Shown: piece by piece, positions 1 to 6,778 of the stretch
Layout: every line of letters starts with the position of its first letter
How positions within the stretch are numbered: position 1 is the stretch's first letter
Assembly (NCBI GenBank): GCA_025458585.1
Contig: JALOSD010000073.1
Coordinates: 1-7,830, forward strand
Direction: 5' to 3'
DNA from: Burkholderiaceae bacterium
Lineage (GTDB): Bacteria > Pseudomonadota > Gammaproteobacteria > Burkholderiales > Burkholderiaceae_C
Length of the DNA stretch: 7,830 nucleotides
The notes under the pieces: model-generated
What the model was told of the DNA's origin: nothing
What the model saw: only the letters and a program-made list of their open reading frames with translations
Database searches by the model: none
Translations under genes and position numbers: made by a program

Positions 1-828
1 GGGCATCACGCGCGACAGGCGTTCGTAGATCGAACGCCACCGCGCGTGCACCGTCTCGGGCGACAGGCCCAGCGTCTCGGCCAGCGCGCGATCCGATGCG
101 CCGTCGAGCGCCTTCAGCGCGACGCGCTGCTCGGCCGGCGTCAGGCCCAGCACGGGCCGCGGCGGGTCGAACATCTGCGACGCCACGCTCATGGCGCCCG
201 GCGGCGGTTCGGCTCGCGTCAGCCGCAGCATGCGCGGCCGCGCGTCCGGCCGCAGGAAGCCCGTGCCGGCCTGCGCGGAGAAGTCGTGCAGCAGCCGGTA
301 GCCACCGCCCTGGAGGTACTGGGCAACGTCGTCGGCGAAGACCTCGTAGTAGATCGCGCGCAGCCGGTAGCCGCCGACCGCGCGCACCAGCGCCTGCGGC
401 GCCAGCCTGCGGAATTGGGCCACTTCGGTGGCGTCCCACGCGTGATGGCCTAGCGGGATGGGAAACACGGCGAAGGTGAGGCCGTCGCCCGAGTTGGCAC
501 GGCGGATCTCGTCGAGCGTGAGCAGCGGGCGCCCGCCGTCCAGCAGTTGCGCGAGGACGTGCGAGACGAGGCCCGGATACGGGGCCGCCAGGTAGTCCTC
601 GACGACCGACTCGCGCAGGAACAGGCCGCCGACGAATGACACGACGCGCGACTGCGCCCAGTCGCTCTCCACGAACACCGTGAGCGTGCACGCCGGGCTC
701 GCGAGCAGTTGCCGCAGGAGCGCAGGAATCGCCGCCCGCACGCGCGGCTCGAGCGGCAGGGCGTTGCGCCCATCGAACGTGGCCGCGATGGCCTCGGCGT
801 CGGACTCGGTCGCCTCCCGGAACTGCAT
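1..828 (-). CDS. LuxR-type HTH regulator with a GNAT-like N-terminus (3' end cut by window edge)
   Basis: The reverse strand is open from an ATG at 826-828 to the window edge, giving 276 codons without a stop, so the end is missing. Residues about 225-276 match a LuxR/GerE helix-turn-helix: 'LTPAEQRV' (229-236), then 'LAETLGLSPETVHARWRSIY', with the recognition helix around SPETVHARWRSI. Proteins of this type bind DNA and usually end soon after this helix, so little is probably missing. The first 220 residues carry no response-regulator, PAS or autoinducer-binding domain that I recognise. The opening 'MQFREATESDAEAIAA' resembles the first strand and helix of GNAT acetyltransferases, and 'YLQGGGYRLLHDF' (about 176-188) could be the end of such a fold; this is a weak match with no clear acetyl-CoA loop. 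The ATG is chosen because AAGAG lies 7 nt upstream and the GNAT-like start follows at once. It is divergent from the exported-protein gene at 1079. DNA-binding role is likely; the signal sensed is unknown. Confidence 0.75.
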   Translation of the reverse strand, partial: MQFREATESDAEAIAATFDGRNALPLEPRVRAAIPALLRQLLASPACTLTVFVESDWAQSRVVSFVGGLFLRESVVEDYLAAPYPGLVSHVLAQLLDGGRPLLTLDEIRRANSGDGLTFAVFPIPLGHHAWDATEVAQFRRLAPQALVRAVGGYRLRAIYYEVFADDVAQYLQGGGYRLLHDFSAQAGTGFLRPDARPRMLRLTRAEPPPGAMSVASQMFDPPRPVLGLTPAEQRVALKALDGASDRALAETLGLSPETVHARWRSIYERLSRVMP

Positions 829-899
829 GGCGTAGCTCTTGGCGGGTTGGGGCCGGGCGAGTGTCAATTCCACCGACGCCCCATAAATTGGTGTAAGCG

Positions 900-928
900 A
901 TTCTTGCCGGTGCCCGGAGACTTGTCGA
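900..928 (-). promoter_or_regulatory. Candidate sigma-70 promoter for the LuxR-type gene
   Basis: Read on the minus strand, TCGACA (923-928, 5 of 6 matches to the -35 consensus) is followed after exactly 17 bp by AAGAAT (900-905, 4 of 6 matches to the -10 consensus). Transcription would begin near 893 and leave a leader of roughly 65 nt before the ATG at 828. The -35 box lies inside the 8-bp palindrome TGTCGACA (923-930), which could be an operator. This is only a consensus match in a GC-rich spacer; no equally good promoter is visible for the plus-strand gene at 1079. Confidence 0.35.
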
Positions 929-1064
929 CACGAGGATGGGCGGGCATTCGTGGGCGCGACCCCAGGCTCGGCGCACTGGCGCTGGTCGCCATCCGTCGTG
1001 CCGGCCTCAGCGCTGCGGGTCGGCGCGAGCCGTAGTCGATGCCGCCCGGCGACGTCAAGCAGTC

Positions 1065-1072
1065 GGAAGGAG
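1065..1072 (+). promoter_or_regulatory. Strong ribosome binding site that fixes the start at 1079
   Basis: GGAAGGAG lies 6 nt before the ATG at 1079-1081. The reading frame stays open upstream to a GTG at 950, but that longer version would place 43 arginine- and serine-rich residues ahead of a good signal peptide. The Shine-Dalgarno sequence and the signal peptide both select the 1079 start. Confidence 0.85.
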
Positions 1073-1078
1073 ATCATC

Positions 1079-1588
1079 ATGTCGAAGAGAACCCGGACCA
1101 CGACCCGGATCGCTGCTGCGGGTGCGGCGACGCTCGGGCTGTTGCTGCCTGCGACCCTGCAGGCCGCAGAACCGCAGCGGCCTTACGGCGGCAGGTGCTC
1201 GACGGTCGTGACGCCCGTCTCCGCACCGGGCGTCTTCCCGCAGGAGTTGCACATTGCCTCCGACTGCCGCCTGACGCATCTGGGCCGCGCGTCGGGGCAG
1301 TCGACGCAGTACGTGGTACCCGCGGGGCAACCTGGCGTGACGATCCCGCTGCTGATCACGAACACGACGGTCTACCGGGCGGCCAACGGCGACGAGCTGC
1401 ACATGTCGTTCCTCGGCACCGGCCAACTCGATACGGTGACCGGTGAGGTCACGTTTGTCGGCACCGAGACGTACCAGGGCGGCACTGGCCGCTTCGCCAA
1501 CGCGTCGGGACGCGCCGTCACCCAGGGCAGCGCATCGGTCTTCACGAACATCGGATCCTTCACCACCAAGGGGCAGCTCGCCTACTGA
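1079..1588 (+). CDS. Exported small protein, allene-oxide-cyclase/dirigent-like beta-barrel candidate
   Basis: The product has 169 residues. It begins with a typical Sec signal peptide: basic 'MSKRTRTTTR', a hydrophobic stretch (about 11-27) and a likely cut after A29 or A30 ('LQA/AEP'), so it should act in the periplasm or outside the cell. The mature part has two cysteines, C40 and C63, that could form a disulfide. Regularly alternating strand-like segments include 'THLGRAS' (66-72), 'NGDELHMSFLGTG' (103-115) and 'YQGGTGRFANASG' (132-144), ending in 'TTKGQLAY'. The THLGR, NGD and GGTGRF pattern recalls the allene-oxide-cyclase-like/dirigent barrel proteins found as uncharacterised exported proteins in many bacteria. 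That is family resemblance from memory, not a search, and gives no enzyme activity: no catalytic residues are evident. It stands alone on the plus strand, divergent from the LuxR-type gene and convergent with the DUF1499 gene, so it is probably transcribed singly. Confidence 0.85.
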   Translation: MSKRTRTTTRIAAAGAATLGLLLPATLQAAEPQRPYGGRCSTVVTPVSAPGVFPQELHIASDCRLTHLGRASGQSTQYVVPAGQPGVTIPLLITNTTVYRAANGDELHMSFLGTGQLDTVTGEVTFVGTETYQGGTGRFANASGRAVTQGSASVFTNIGSFTTKGQLAY

Positions 1589-1608
1589 CCGGTGCAGCTG
1601 CCGCCGGC

Positions 1609-1636
1609 CCGGCCGACCGGGTCGTCGGTCGGCTGG
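1609..1636. terminator. Hairpin in the convergent junction, possible bidirectional terminator
   Basis: GCCGACC (1612-1618) and GGTCGGC (1627-1633) pair perfectly around an 8-nt loop. The stem extends through one G-U wobble to 10 bp (1609-1618 with 1627-1636). It sits 20 nt after the stop at 1588, where the plus-strand exported-protein gene and the minus-strand DUF1499 gene converge. Neither side has a run of T, so it is not a textbook intrinsic terminator, though GC-rich genomes often have such hairpins. The rest of the 129-bp junction shows nothing further beyond a short palindrome, GCAGCTGC (1594-1601). Confidence 0.4.
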
Positions 1637-1717
1637 CGGTCGATCGTCTCGCGAGGACGCAGGGTGGGGCAGCGGTAGCGCGTCGCGGCCTCGGCTGCGA
1701 ACCCATGGCTGATGGTG

Positions 1718-2206
1718 TCAGCGTTGGGCCAGCTGAGCGCGCAGCGCCTCGACGCGTTCGCGGTTGACGCCGAGGTCGCTCTCGCCGAGCCGCGACGCCG
1801 AGCGCACCTGCACGACGCCGGTAGGGTCGGCCCAGAACTCGGCGTCGTCGACGAACTTCAGCCAGCGCGTCGTGAACTCGACGCGCAGGTAGTCCGGGCG
1901 CTGCTCGACGATGCGCGCGTCGGGCCGCTCGGCGAGCAGCGTGGCCAGCCGCGCGATCGTCGCCCGCGGGTCGCCGTCGGTGGCCGGCAGCGGGTCGATC
2001 TGAGCGTACGTGCGCTGCGGGTGGTCGGGATACAGCGCGGCCTGGCTGCTCACGCTGTTCGGCGTCGCCGACGGCGGCTTCAGCCGCCCGTCGCGCACGC
2101 CGGGGTCGCCCGGCGGCGTGCCGCGCAAAAGGCCCGCCTGGCCGGCAGCGAGCAACAGCAGCGCGCCGCCGAGCAGGACGGCGGCGAGCCAGCGCAGCAG
2201 GCGCAT
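1718..2206 (-). CDS. DUF1499 family protein, membrane-anchored or exported
   Basis: The 162-residue product starts with a hydrophobic segment (about residues 6-27, after MRLLR), which is either one membrane anchor or an uncleaved or cleaved signal; there is no lipobox cysteine. The rest carries the DUF1499 hallmarks: 'TPNSVSSQA' (48-56), then 'YLRVEFTTRWLKFVDDAEF' (106-124), and near the end 'VRSASRLGESDLGVNRERV' (134-152), the most conserved block of the family. The function of DUF1499 is not established. The start is supported by a weak GGGGA about 7 nt upstream and by the hydrophobic N-terminus. It follows the DUF853 ATPase gene by 18 bp on the same strand and is probably co-transcribed with it, although I know of no functional link between the two families. 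The family call is firm; the cellular role is unknown. Confidence 0.88.
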   Translation of the reverse strand: MRLLRWLAAVLLGGALLLLAAGQAGLLRGTPPGDPGVRDGRLKPPSATPNSVSSQAALYPDHPQRTYAQIDPLPATDGDPRATIARLATLLAERPDARIVEQRPDYLRVEFTTRWLKFVDDAEFWADPTGVVQVRSASRLGESDLGVNRERVEALRAQLAQR

Positions 2207-2224
2207 GCGCGGGTCCCCGTCGGC

Positions 2225-3727
2225 TCAGCGCCGCTTCGAGCCGCCGAACAGGCCGCCGAGCACGCCGCGGATGATCTCGCGCCCGACCGTCGTGCCCATC
2301 GTGCGCACGGCCGAGGTGGCGGCGGTTTCGAGCATGCCGGGGCGGCGGCCGCCGCGCGGGCCGGTGCTGCCGAACAGCACGTCGCCGAGGCCGCCGAGCG
2401 CCCCGTCCGCGGCGCCGGCCGGCTGCGCCTGCGCGGCCGCGGCGGTCGACGCCTGCGCCTTCAGGCGCAGCATCTCGTACGCCGACTCGCGGTCGACCGT
2501 CTTCTCGTAGACGCCGGCCACGAGCGACTTCGCGACCACCGAACGGCGCTCGGCATCGTCGATCGGCCCGATGCGGCTGCCCGGCGGCAGCACGTAGACG
2601 CGCTCGGTCACGCCGGGGCGGCCCTTGTCGTCGAGCAGGCTCACGAGCGCCTCGCCGACCGCGAGTTCGGTGATCGCCTGCTCGACGTTCAGCTTCGGAT
2701 TCGCGCGCATCGTGCTGGCCGCCGCCTTTACCGCCTTCTGGTCCCGCGGCGTGAAGGCGCGCAGCGCGTGCTGCACGCGGTTGCCGAGCTGCGCCAGCAC
2801 GGTGTCGGGGATGTCGAGCGGGTTCTGCGTCACGAAGTACACGCCCACGCCCTTGCTGCGCACGAGCCGCACGACGAGCTCGATGCGCTCGACGAGCGCC
2901 TTCGGCGCGTCGGCGAACAGCAGGTGCGCCTCGTCGAAGAAGTACACGAGCTTCGGCTTGTCGAGGTCGCCGACCTCGGGCAGCGTCTCGAACACCTCCG
3001 ACAGCATCCACAGCAAGAACGTGGCGTACAGCCGCGGCGCCGTCATCAGCTTGTCGGCGGCGAGGATGTTGACGACGCCCTGGCCGCCGTCGGTCTGGAT
3101 CAGGTCGCCGATGTCGAGCATCGGCTCGCCGAAGAACCTGTCGCCGCCCTGTTCCTCGAGCTGCAGCAGCCCGCGCTGGATGGCGCCGACGCTCGCCGCG
3201 CTGATGTTGCCGTAGGCGGTGGTGAACTGCTTCGCGTTGTCGCCCACGTGCTGCAGCATCGCGCGCAGGTCCTTCAGGTCGAGCAGCAGCAGGCCGTTGT
3301 CGTCGGCGATCTTGAACACGATGTTCAGCACGCCCGACTGCGTGTCGTTCAGACCGAGCATGCGCGCGAGCAGCAGCGGCCCCATGTCGGACACGGTGGC
3401 GCGCACCGGGTGGCCCTGCTCGCCGAACACGTCCCACAGCGTCGTCGGGCACGACGTGGGCGCAGGCGCCGGCAGCCCGCGGTCGGCGAGGATCTTCGCG
3501 ACCTTGTCGGGCAGCTTGCCCGTCTGGCTGATGCCCGTCAGGTCGCCCTTGACGTCGGCCATGAACACCGGCACGCCGATGGCGCTGAAGCCTTCGGCCA
3601 TCGTCTGCAGCGTCACCGTCTTGCCGGTACCGGTGGCGCCGGTGATCAGGCCGTGGCGGTTGGCGAGCGCCGGCAGCAGGTGGCATTCGGTGTCGCCGTG
3701 TTTCGCGACGAGGATCGGCTCGGCCAT
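2225..3727 (-). CDS. yjgR: HerA/FtsK-type ATPase of the DUF853 (YjgR) family
   Basis: The product has 500 residues, the same size class as E. coli YjgR. A Walker A loop is at 30-37 (GATGTGKT), followed by the 'DVKGD' block at 58-62. The Walker B is 'LVYFFDEAH' with DEAH at 265-268, and 'YFVTQNPLDIPDTVLAQLGN' soon after resembles the sensor/arginine-finger region of HerA-like ATPases. An Ala/Gln-rich linker (about 430-445) leads to a Gly/Arg-rich tail ending 'GVLGGLFGGSKRR'. HerA-type enzymes are hexameric DNA-translocating ATPases; what YjgR proteins move or process is not known. The start at 3727 is chosen for an AGGAG 7 nt upstream (CTCCT at 3735-3739 on the plus strand) and because the protein opens directly with the family's 'MAEPILVAKHGD'. 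The frame stays open far upstream to 4903 only because it runs antisense to yebC. It heads a likely two-gene operon with the DUF1499 gene and is divergent from yebC. Confidence 0.93.
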   Translation of the reverse strand: MAEPILVAKHGDTECHLLPALANRHGLITGATGTGKTVTLQTMAEGFSAIGVPVFMADVKGDLTGISQTGKLPDKVAKILADRGLPAPAPTSCPTTLWDVFGEQGHPVRATVSDMGPLLLARMLGLNDTQSGVLNIVFKIADDNGLLLLDLKDLRAMLQHVGDNAKQFTTAYGNISAASVGAIQRGLLQLEEQGGDRFFGEPMLDIGDLIQTDGGQGVVNILAADKLMTAPRLYATFLLWMLSEVFETLPEVGDLDKPKLVYFFDEAHLLFADAPKALVERIELVVRLVRSKGVGVYFVTQNPLDIPDTVLAQLGNRVQHALRAFTPRDQKAVKAAASTMRANPKLNVEQAITELAVGEALVSLLDDKGRPGVTERVYVLPPGSRIGPIDDAERRSVVAKSLVAGVYEKTVDRESAYEMLRLKAQASTAAAAQAQPAGAADGALGGLGDVLFGSTGPRGGRRPGMLETAATSAVRTMGTTVGREIIRGVLGGLFGGSKRR

Positions 3728-3820
3728 GCGGTGACTCCTGGGGCGCCCGGTAAACTTGGGGATCAGTCTATACAAACGATCGCGGCGCGCCGCCGGCGAC
3801 GCCGCGCAGGAGTTCTTCCG
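3728..3820. promoter_or_regulatory. Divergent promoter region between the yjgR-type gene and yebC
   Basis: This 93-bp spacer must hold the start signals for both directions. It contains the only AT-rich patch of this part of the window, around 3751-3780, with TATACA at 3769-3774 as a possible plus-strand -10 box; I find no convincing -35 box at the right distance. Read in reverse the same patch gives GTATAGAC, which could serve the opposite direction. Ribosome binding sites flank it: AGGAG at 3808-3812 for yebC (8 nt spacing) and the CTCCT complement at 3735-3739. The yebC leader also holds an inverted repeat, CGCGGCG (3781-3787) with CGCCGCG (3800-3806), ending just before the ribosome binding site. 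Confidence 0.5.
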
Positions 3821-4552
3821 ATGGCCGGGCATTCCAAGTGGGCCAACATCCAGCACCGCAAGGGCCGCCAGGACGAAAAGCGCGGCAAGGCGTGGACGCG
3901 CGTGATCCGCGAGATCATGGTCGCCGCGCGCCAGGGTGGCGGTGACCCGTCGGCCAACCCGCGGTTGCGCCTGGCGATCGAGAAGGCGAAGGCGGTCAAC
4001 CTGCCCGCCGACACGGTCAAGCGCAACATCGACAAGGCCACCGGCGCGCTCGAGGGCGTCAGCTACGAGGAGATCCGCTACGAGGGCTACGGCATCGGCG
4101 GCGCGGCGATCATCGTCGACTGCATGACCGACAACCGCGTGCGCACCGTGGCCGAGGTTCGGCACGCGTTCAGCAAGTACGGCGGCAACCTCGGCACCGA
4201 GGGCTCGGTGGCGTTCCAGTTCAAGCACTGCGGGCAGCTGATCTTCGCCCCCGGCACGAGCGAGGACCAGGTGATGGAAGTCGCGCTCGACTCGGGCGCC
4301 GACGACGTGATCGCCGGCGAGGACGGTTCGATCGAGGTGCTGACGGCGCCCGCCGCGTTCGAGGCCGTGCGCGACGCGCTCGAGGTCGCGGGGCTGAAGC
4401 CCGAGGTCGCCGAGGTGACGATGCGCGCCGAAAACACCGTCGAGCTCGCGGGCGACGACGCGGTGCGCATGCGCAAGCTGCTCGACGTGATCGAGGACCT
4501 CGACGACGTGCAGGACGTCTATCACAACGCCGACCTCGGCGAGGAAGCTTGA
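3821..4552 (+). CDS. yebC: YebC/TACO1 family translation factor
   Basis: The 243-residue product fits the usual 240-250 for the family and is recognisable from end to end. It begins 'MAGHSKWANIQHRKGRQDEK', continues with 'GGGDPSANPRLRLAIEKAK' (39-57) and 'LPADTVKRNIDKATG' (61-75), and carries the 'CMTDNRVRT' block (101-109) followed by 'YGGNLGTEGSVAFQF'. YebC proteins were long annotated as transcription regulators; more recent work on YebC and mitochondrial TACO1 points to relief of ribosome stalling at proline-rich stretches. Paralogues differ, so the exact role here is inferred. The ATG at 3821 has AGGAG 8 nt upstream and gives the canonical N-terminus. It is the first gene of the compact plus-strand cluster and is separated from purD by only 7 bp, so its promoter in the divergent spacer probably drives the genes that follow. 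Confidence 0.96.
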   Translation: MAGHSKWANIQHRKGRQDEKRGKAWTRVIREIMVAARQGGGDPSANPRLRLAIEKAKAVNLPADTVKRNIDKATGALEGVSYEEIRYEGYGIGGAAIIVDCMTDNRVRTVAEVRHAFSKYGGNLGTEGSVAFQFKHCGQLIFAPGTSEDQVMEVALDSGADDVIAGEDGSIEVLTAPAAFEAVRDALEVAGLKPEVAEVTMRAENTVELAGDDAVRMRKLLDVIEDLDDVQDVYHNADLGEEA

Positions 4553-4559
4553 GACCGGC

Positions 4560-5855
4560 ATGAAGGTCCTCGTGATCGGCGGCGGTGGCCGCGAGCACGC
4601 GCTGGCGTGGAAGCTGGCGCAGTCGCCGAAGGTGCAGCAGGTGCTGGTGGCGCCGGGCAACGGCGGCACCGCGCTCGACAACCGGCTGCACAACGTCGCG
4701 CTGACCGACGTGCAGGCGCTCGCCGACCACGCGCTCGCGCACAAGATCGGCCTCACCGTCGTCGGTCCCGAGGCGCCGCTGGCCGCCGGCGTGGTCGACG
4801 CGTTCCGCGCGAAGGGGCTGCGCATCGTCGGGCCGACGAAGGCCGCCGCGCAGCTCGAGAGCTCGAAGGCGTTCGCGAAGGACTTCATGAGGCGCCACGG
4901 CATCCCGACCGCGGCCTACGAGACGTTCGACGACGCTGCCGCGGCGCACGCCTACGTCGAGCGCCAGGGCGCGCCGATCGTGATCAAGGCCGACGGGCTC
5001 GCGGCGGGCAAGGGCGTCGTCGTCGCGGCGACGCTCGCCGAGGCGCACGAGGCGATCGACTTCATGCTGCTCGACAACCGCCTCGGCGTGCAGCACAACG
5101 CCGAGGGCGCGCGTGTCGTGATCGAGGAGTTCCTCGCGGGCGAGGAGGCGAGCTTCATCGTGCTCACCGACGGGCGCAGCGTCGTGCCGCTGGCCACCAG
5201 CCAGGACCACAAGCGTCTGCTCGACGGCGACCGCGGGCCGAACACCGGCGGCATGGGCGCGTACTCGCCGGCGCCGGTGGTCACGCCGAACGTGCACGCG
5301 AAGGTGATGCACGAGATTGTGCAGCCGACGATCGCCGGCATGCTGCGCGACGGCATGCCGTTCACCGGCTTCCTCTACGCCGGGCTGATGATCGACGCGC
5401 AGGGCCGGCCGAAGACGGTCGAGTTCAACGCCCGCCTCGGCGACCCCGAGGCCGAGGTCATCCTGATGCGCCTGAAGAGCGACCTGTTCGACGTGCTGAT
5501 GCACGCCGCCGAGGGTACGCTCGACAAGCTCGAACTGCAGTGGGATCGCCGCACCGCGCTCGGCGTCGTGATGGCCGCGTACGGCTACCCGTTGAACCCG
5601 CGCAAGGGCGACGCGATCACCGGCCTGCCACCTGCGGCGCATGCGCACGCCGAGACCGACCACATGGTGTTCCACGCCGGCACCGCGATGGTCGACGGCC
5701 AGGTCGTCACCGCTGGCGGACGCGTGCTGTGCGTGACCGCGCTTGGCGAGTCGGTGAAGACGGCACAGCAGCGTGCCTACGAGGTGCTGCAGCCGATCGC
5801 CTTCGACGGCGCGCAGTGGCGCGGCGACATCGGATACCGCGCGATCAAGCGCTGA
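4560..5855 (+). CDS. purD: Phosphoribosylamine-glycine ligase (GAR synthetase)
   Basis: PurD joins 5-phosphoribosylamine and glycine using ATP to give glycinamide ribonucleotide, the second step of purine synthesis in the cytoplasm. The 431-residue product matches the family length. It starts with the 'GGGGREHALAW' loop (7-17). The ATP-grasp part shows 'KADGLAAGKG' (143-152), 'SQDHKR' (214-219), 'GPNTGGMGAYSP' (226-237) and the metal/ATP-binding 'FNARLGDPE' (289-297), where many relatives read F-N-V-R-F-G-D-P-E. No key residue appears missing. The start lies 7 bp after the yebC stop with no strong ribosome binding site nearby (AGGAAG lies 12 nt upstream, inside the end of yebC), which suggests translation coupled to yebC. 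The gene is followed 8 bp later by hemF. The other purine genes are not in the window, as is usual for purD in Burkholderiales. Confidence 0.98.
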   Translation: MKVLVIGGGGREHALAWKLAQSPKVQQVLVAPGNGGTALDNRLHNVALTDVQALADHALAHKIGLTVVGPEAPLAAGVVDAFRAKGLRIVGPTKAAAQLESSKAFAKDFMRRHGIPTAAYETFDDAAAAHAYVERQGAPIVIKADGLAAGKGVVVAATLAEAHEAIDFMLLDNRLGVQHNAEGARVVIEEFLAGEEASFIVLTDGRSVVPLATSQDHKRLLDGDRGPNTGGMGAYSPAPVVTPNVHAKVMHEIVQPTIAGMLRDGMPFTGFLYAGLMIDAQGRPKTVEFNARLGDPEAEVILMRLKSDLFDVLMHAAEGTLDKLELQWDRRTALGVVMAAYGYPLNPRKGDAITGLPPAAHAHAETDHMVFHAGTAMVDGQVVTAGGRVLCVTALGESVKTAQQRAYEVLQPIAFDGAQWRGDIGYRAIKR

Positions 5856-5863
5856 GCTCGCCC

Positions 5864-6778
5864 ATGGACATCCCCGCCGTTCGTTCTTACCTGCTCGGTC
5901 TGCAGGAGCGCATCATCACCACCTTCCAGGCCGAGGACGGCAAGGCCTTCGTCAGCGACGGCTGGACGCGCGAGCCCGGCGGGCGGCTCGAAGGCGACGG
6001 GCTGTCGAGGCTGGTCGAGGAGGGGCACCTGTTCGAGCGCGCCGGCTGCAACTTCAGCCACGTCAAGGGCGCGTCGCTGCCGCCGTCGGCGAGCGCGCAC
6101 CGCCCCGAGATGGCCGGCGCACCGTTCGAGGCCCTCGGCGTGTCGCTCGTGTTCCACCCGCGCAACCCGCACGTGCCCACGGTGCACATGAACGTGCGCA
6201 TGTTCGCCGCGCTGCCGGCGGGGCGCGAGCCGGTGTTCTGGTTCGGCGGCGGCATGGACCTGACGCCGTACTACGGCGTCGAGGACGACGCGCGCCACTT
6301 CCACCGCACCTGCCGCGACGCGCTCGGCGCCTTCGGCGACGACAAGTACCCGCGCTTCAAGCAGTGGTGCGACGAGTACTTCTTCCTCAAGCACCGCGGC
6401 GAGCCGCGCGGCATAGGCGGGGTGTTCTTCGACGACTTCGCCGAGCTCGGCTTCGAGCGCAGCTTCGCGATGATGCGCGCGGTGGGCGACGCCTTCGTCG
6501 ACGCCTACCTGCCGATCGCCCGCGCGCGCCGCGACACCCCGTACGGCGAGCGCGAGCGCGACTTCCAGGCCTACCGGCGCGGGCGCTACGTCGAGTTCAA
6601 CCTCGTGTTCGACCGCGGCACGCTGTTCGGCCTGCAGTCGGGCGGGCGCACCGAGAGCATCCTGATGTCGATGCCGCCGGTCGTGAAGTGGCGCTACGAC
6701 TGGCGACCCGAGCCCGGCACGCCGGAGGCGCGCCTGTACACCGACTTCCTGCGTCCGCGCGACTGGTGCGCCGCGTGA
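5864..6778 (+). CDS. hemF: Oxygen-dependent coproporphyrinogen III oxidase
   Basis: HemF uses molecular oxygen to decarboxylate two propionate side chains of coproporphyrinogen III, giving protoporphyrinogen IX for haem. The product has 304 residues, close to the 299 of E. coli HemF. Family blocks are intact: 'GCNFSHVKG' (61-69), 'FHPRNPHVPTVHMNVR' (97-112), 'WFGGGMDLTPYY' (126-137), 'GIGGVFFDDF' (183-192), and the closing signature over 237-272 with 'RYVEFNLVFDRGT' and 'GLQSGGRTESILMSMPP'. The enzyme implies aerobic or microaerobic life; the anaerobic counterpart HemN would lie elsewhere. The ATG at 5864 follows the purD stop by 8 bp and has only a weak GAG upstream, so translation is probably coupled to purD. 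Its TGA stop (6776-6778) is overlapped by a GTG that opens a 7-codon mini-ORF leading to nadD. Confidence 0.98.
   Translation: MDIPAVRSYLLGLQERIITTFQAEDGKAFVSDGWTREPGGRLEGDGLSRLVEEGHLFERAGCNFSHVKGASLPPSASAHRPEMAGAPFEALGVSLVFHPRNPHVPTVHMNVRMFAALPAGREPVFWFGGGMDLTPYYGVEDDARHFHRTCRDALGAFGDDKYPRFKQWCDEYFFLKHRGEPRGIGGVFFDDFAELGFERSFAMMRAVGDAFVDAYLPIARARRDTPYGERERDFQAYRRGRYVEFNLVFDRGTLFGLQSGGRTESILMSMPPVVKWRYDWRPEPGTPEARLYTDFLRPRDWCAA

Noticed and set aside
709..1035. Small plus-strand frame over the regulator start and spacer
   Set aside because: Half of it is antisense to the LuxR-type gene, the rest lies in the spacer, and it shows no ribosome binding site or recognisable motif.
950..1078. Longer version of the exported protein starting at GTG 950
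   Set aside because: It would put 43 unlike residues before a good signal peptide and ignore the strong GGAAGGAG before the ATG at 1079.
829..1078. Sigma-70 promoter for the plus-strand gene at 1079
   Set aside because: TTGCCG (904-909) and TTGTCG (922-927) are partial -35 matches, but nothing like a -10 box lies 16-18 bp downstream of either.
1560..3686. 708-codon minus-strand open frame
   Set aside because: It is a shifted-frame shadow of the DUF853 and DUF1499 genes, extremely rich in Arg, Ala and Pro, with no family motif.
1712..3820. Plus-strand frame open from 1712 into yebC (946 residues in all)
   Set aside because: The first 703 codons are antisense to the DUF1499 and DUF853 genes and give Arg/Ala/His-rich nonsense. 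Only the last 243 residues, from the ATG at 3821, are YebC.
3728..4903. N-terminal extension of the DUF853 frame up to 4903 (892 residues in all)
   Set aside because: The extra 392 residues run antisense to yebC and the start of purD, and look like low-complexity antisense translation. The family N-terminus and a ribosome binding site place the start at 3727.
4221..5675. 484-codon minus-strand open frame across yebC and purD, and similar long frames over hemF and nadD
   Set aside because: These are antisense frames kept open by GC bias, with Arg/His/Val-rich composition and no domain. The sense strand is fully explained by well-conserved enzymes.
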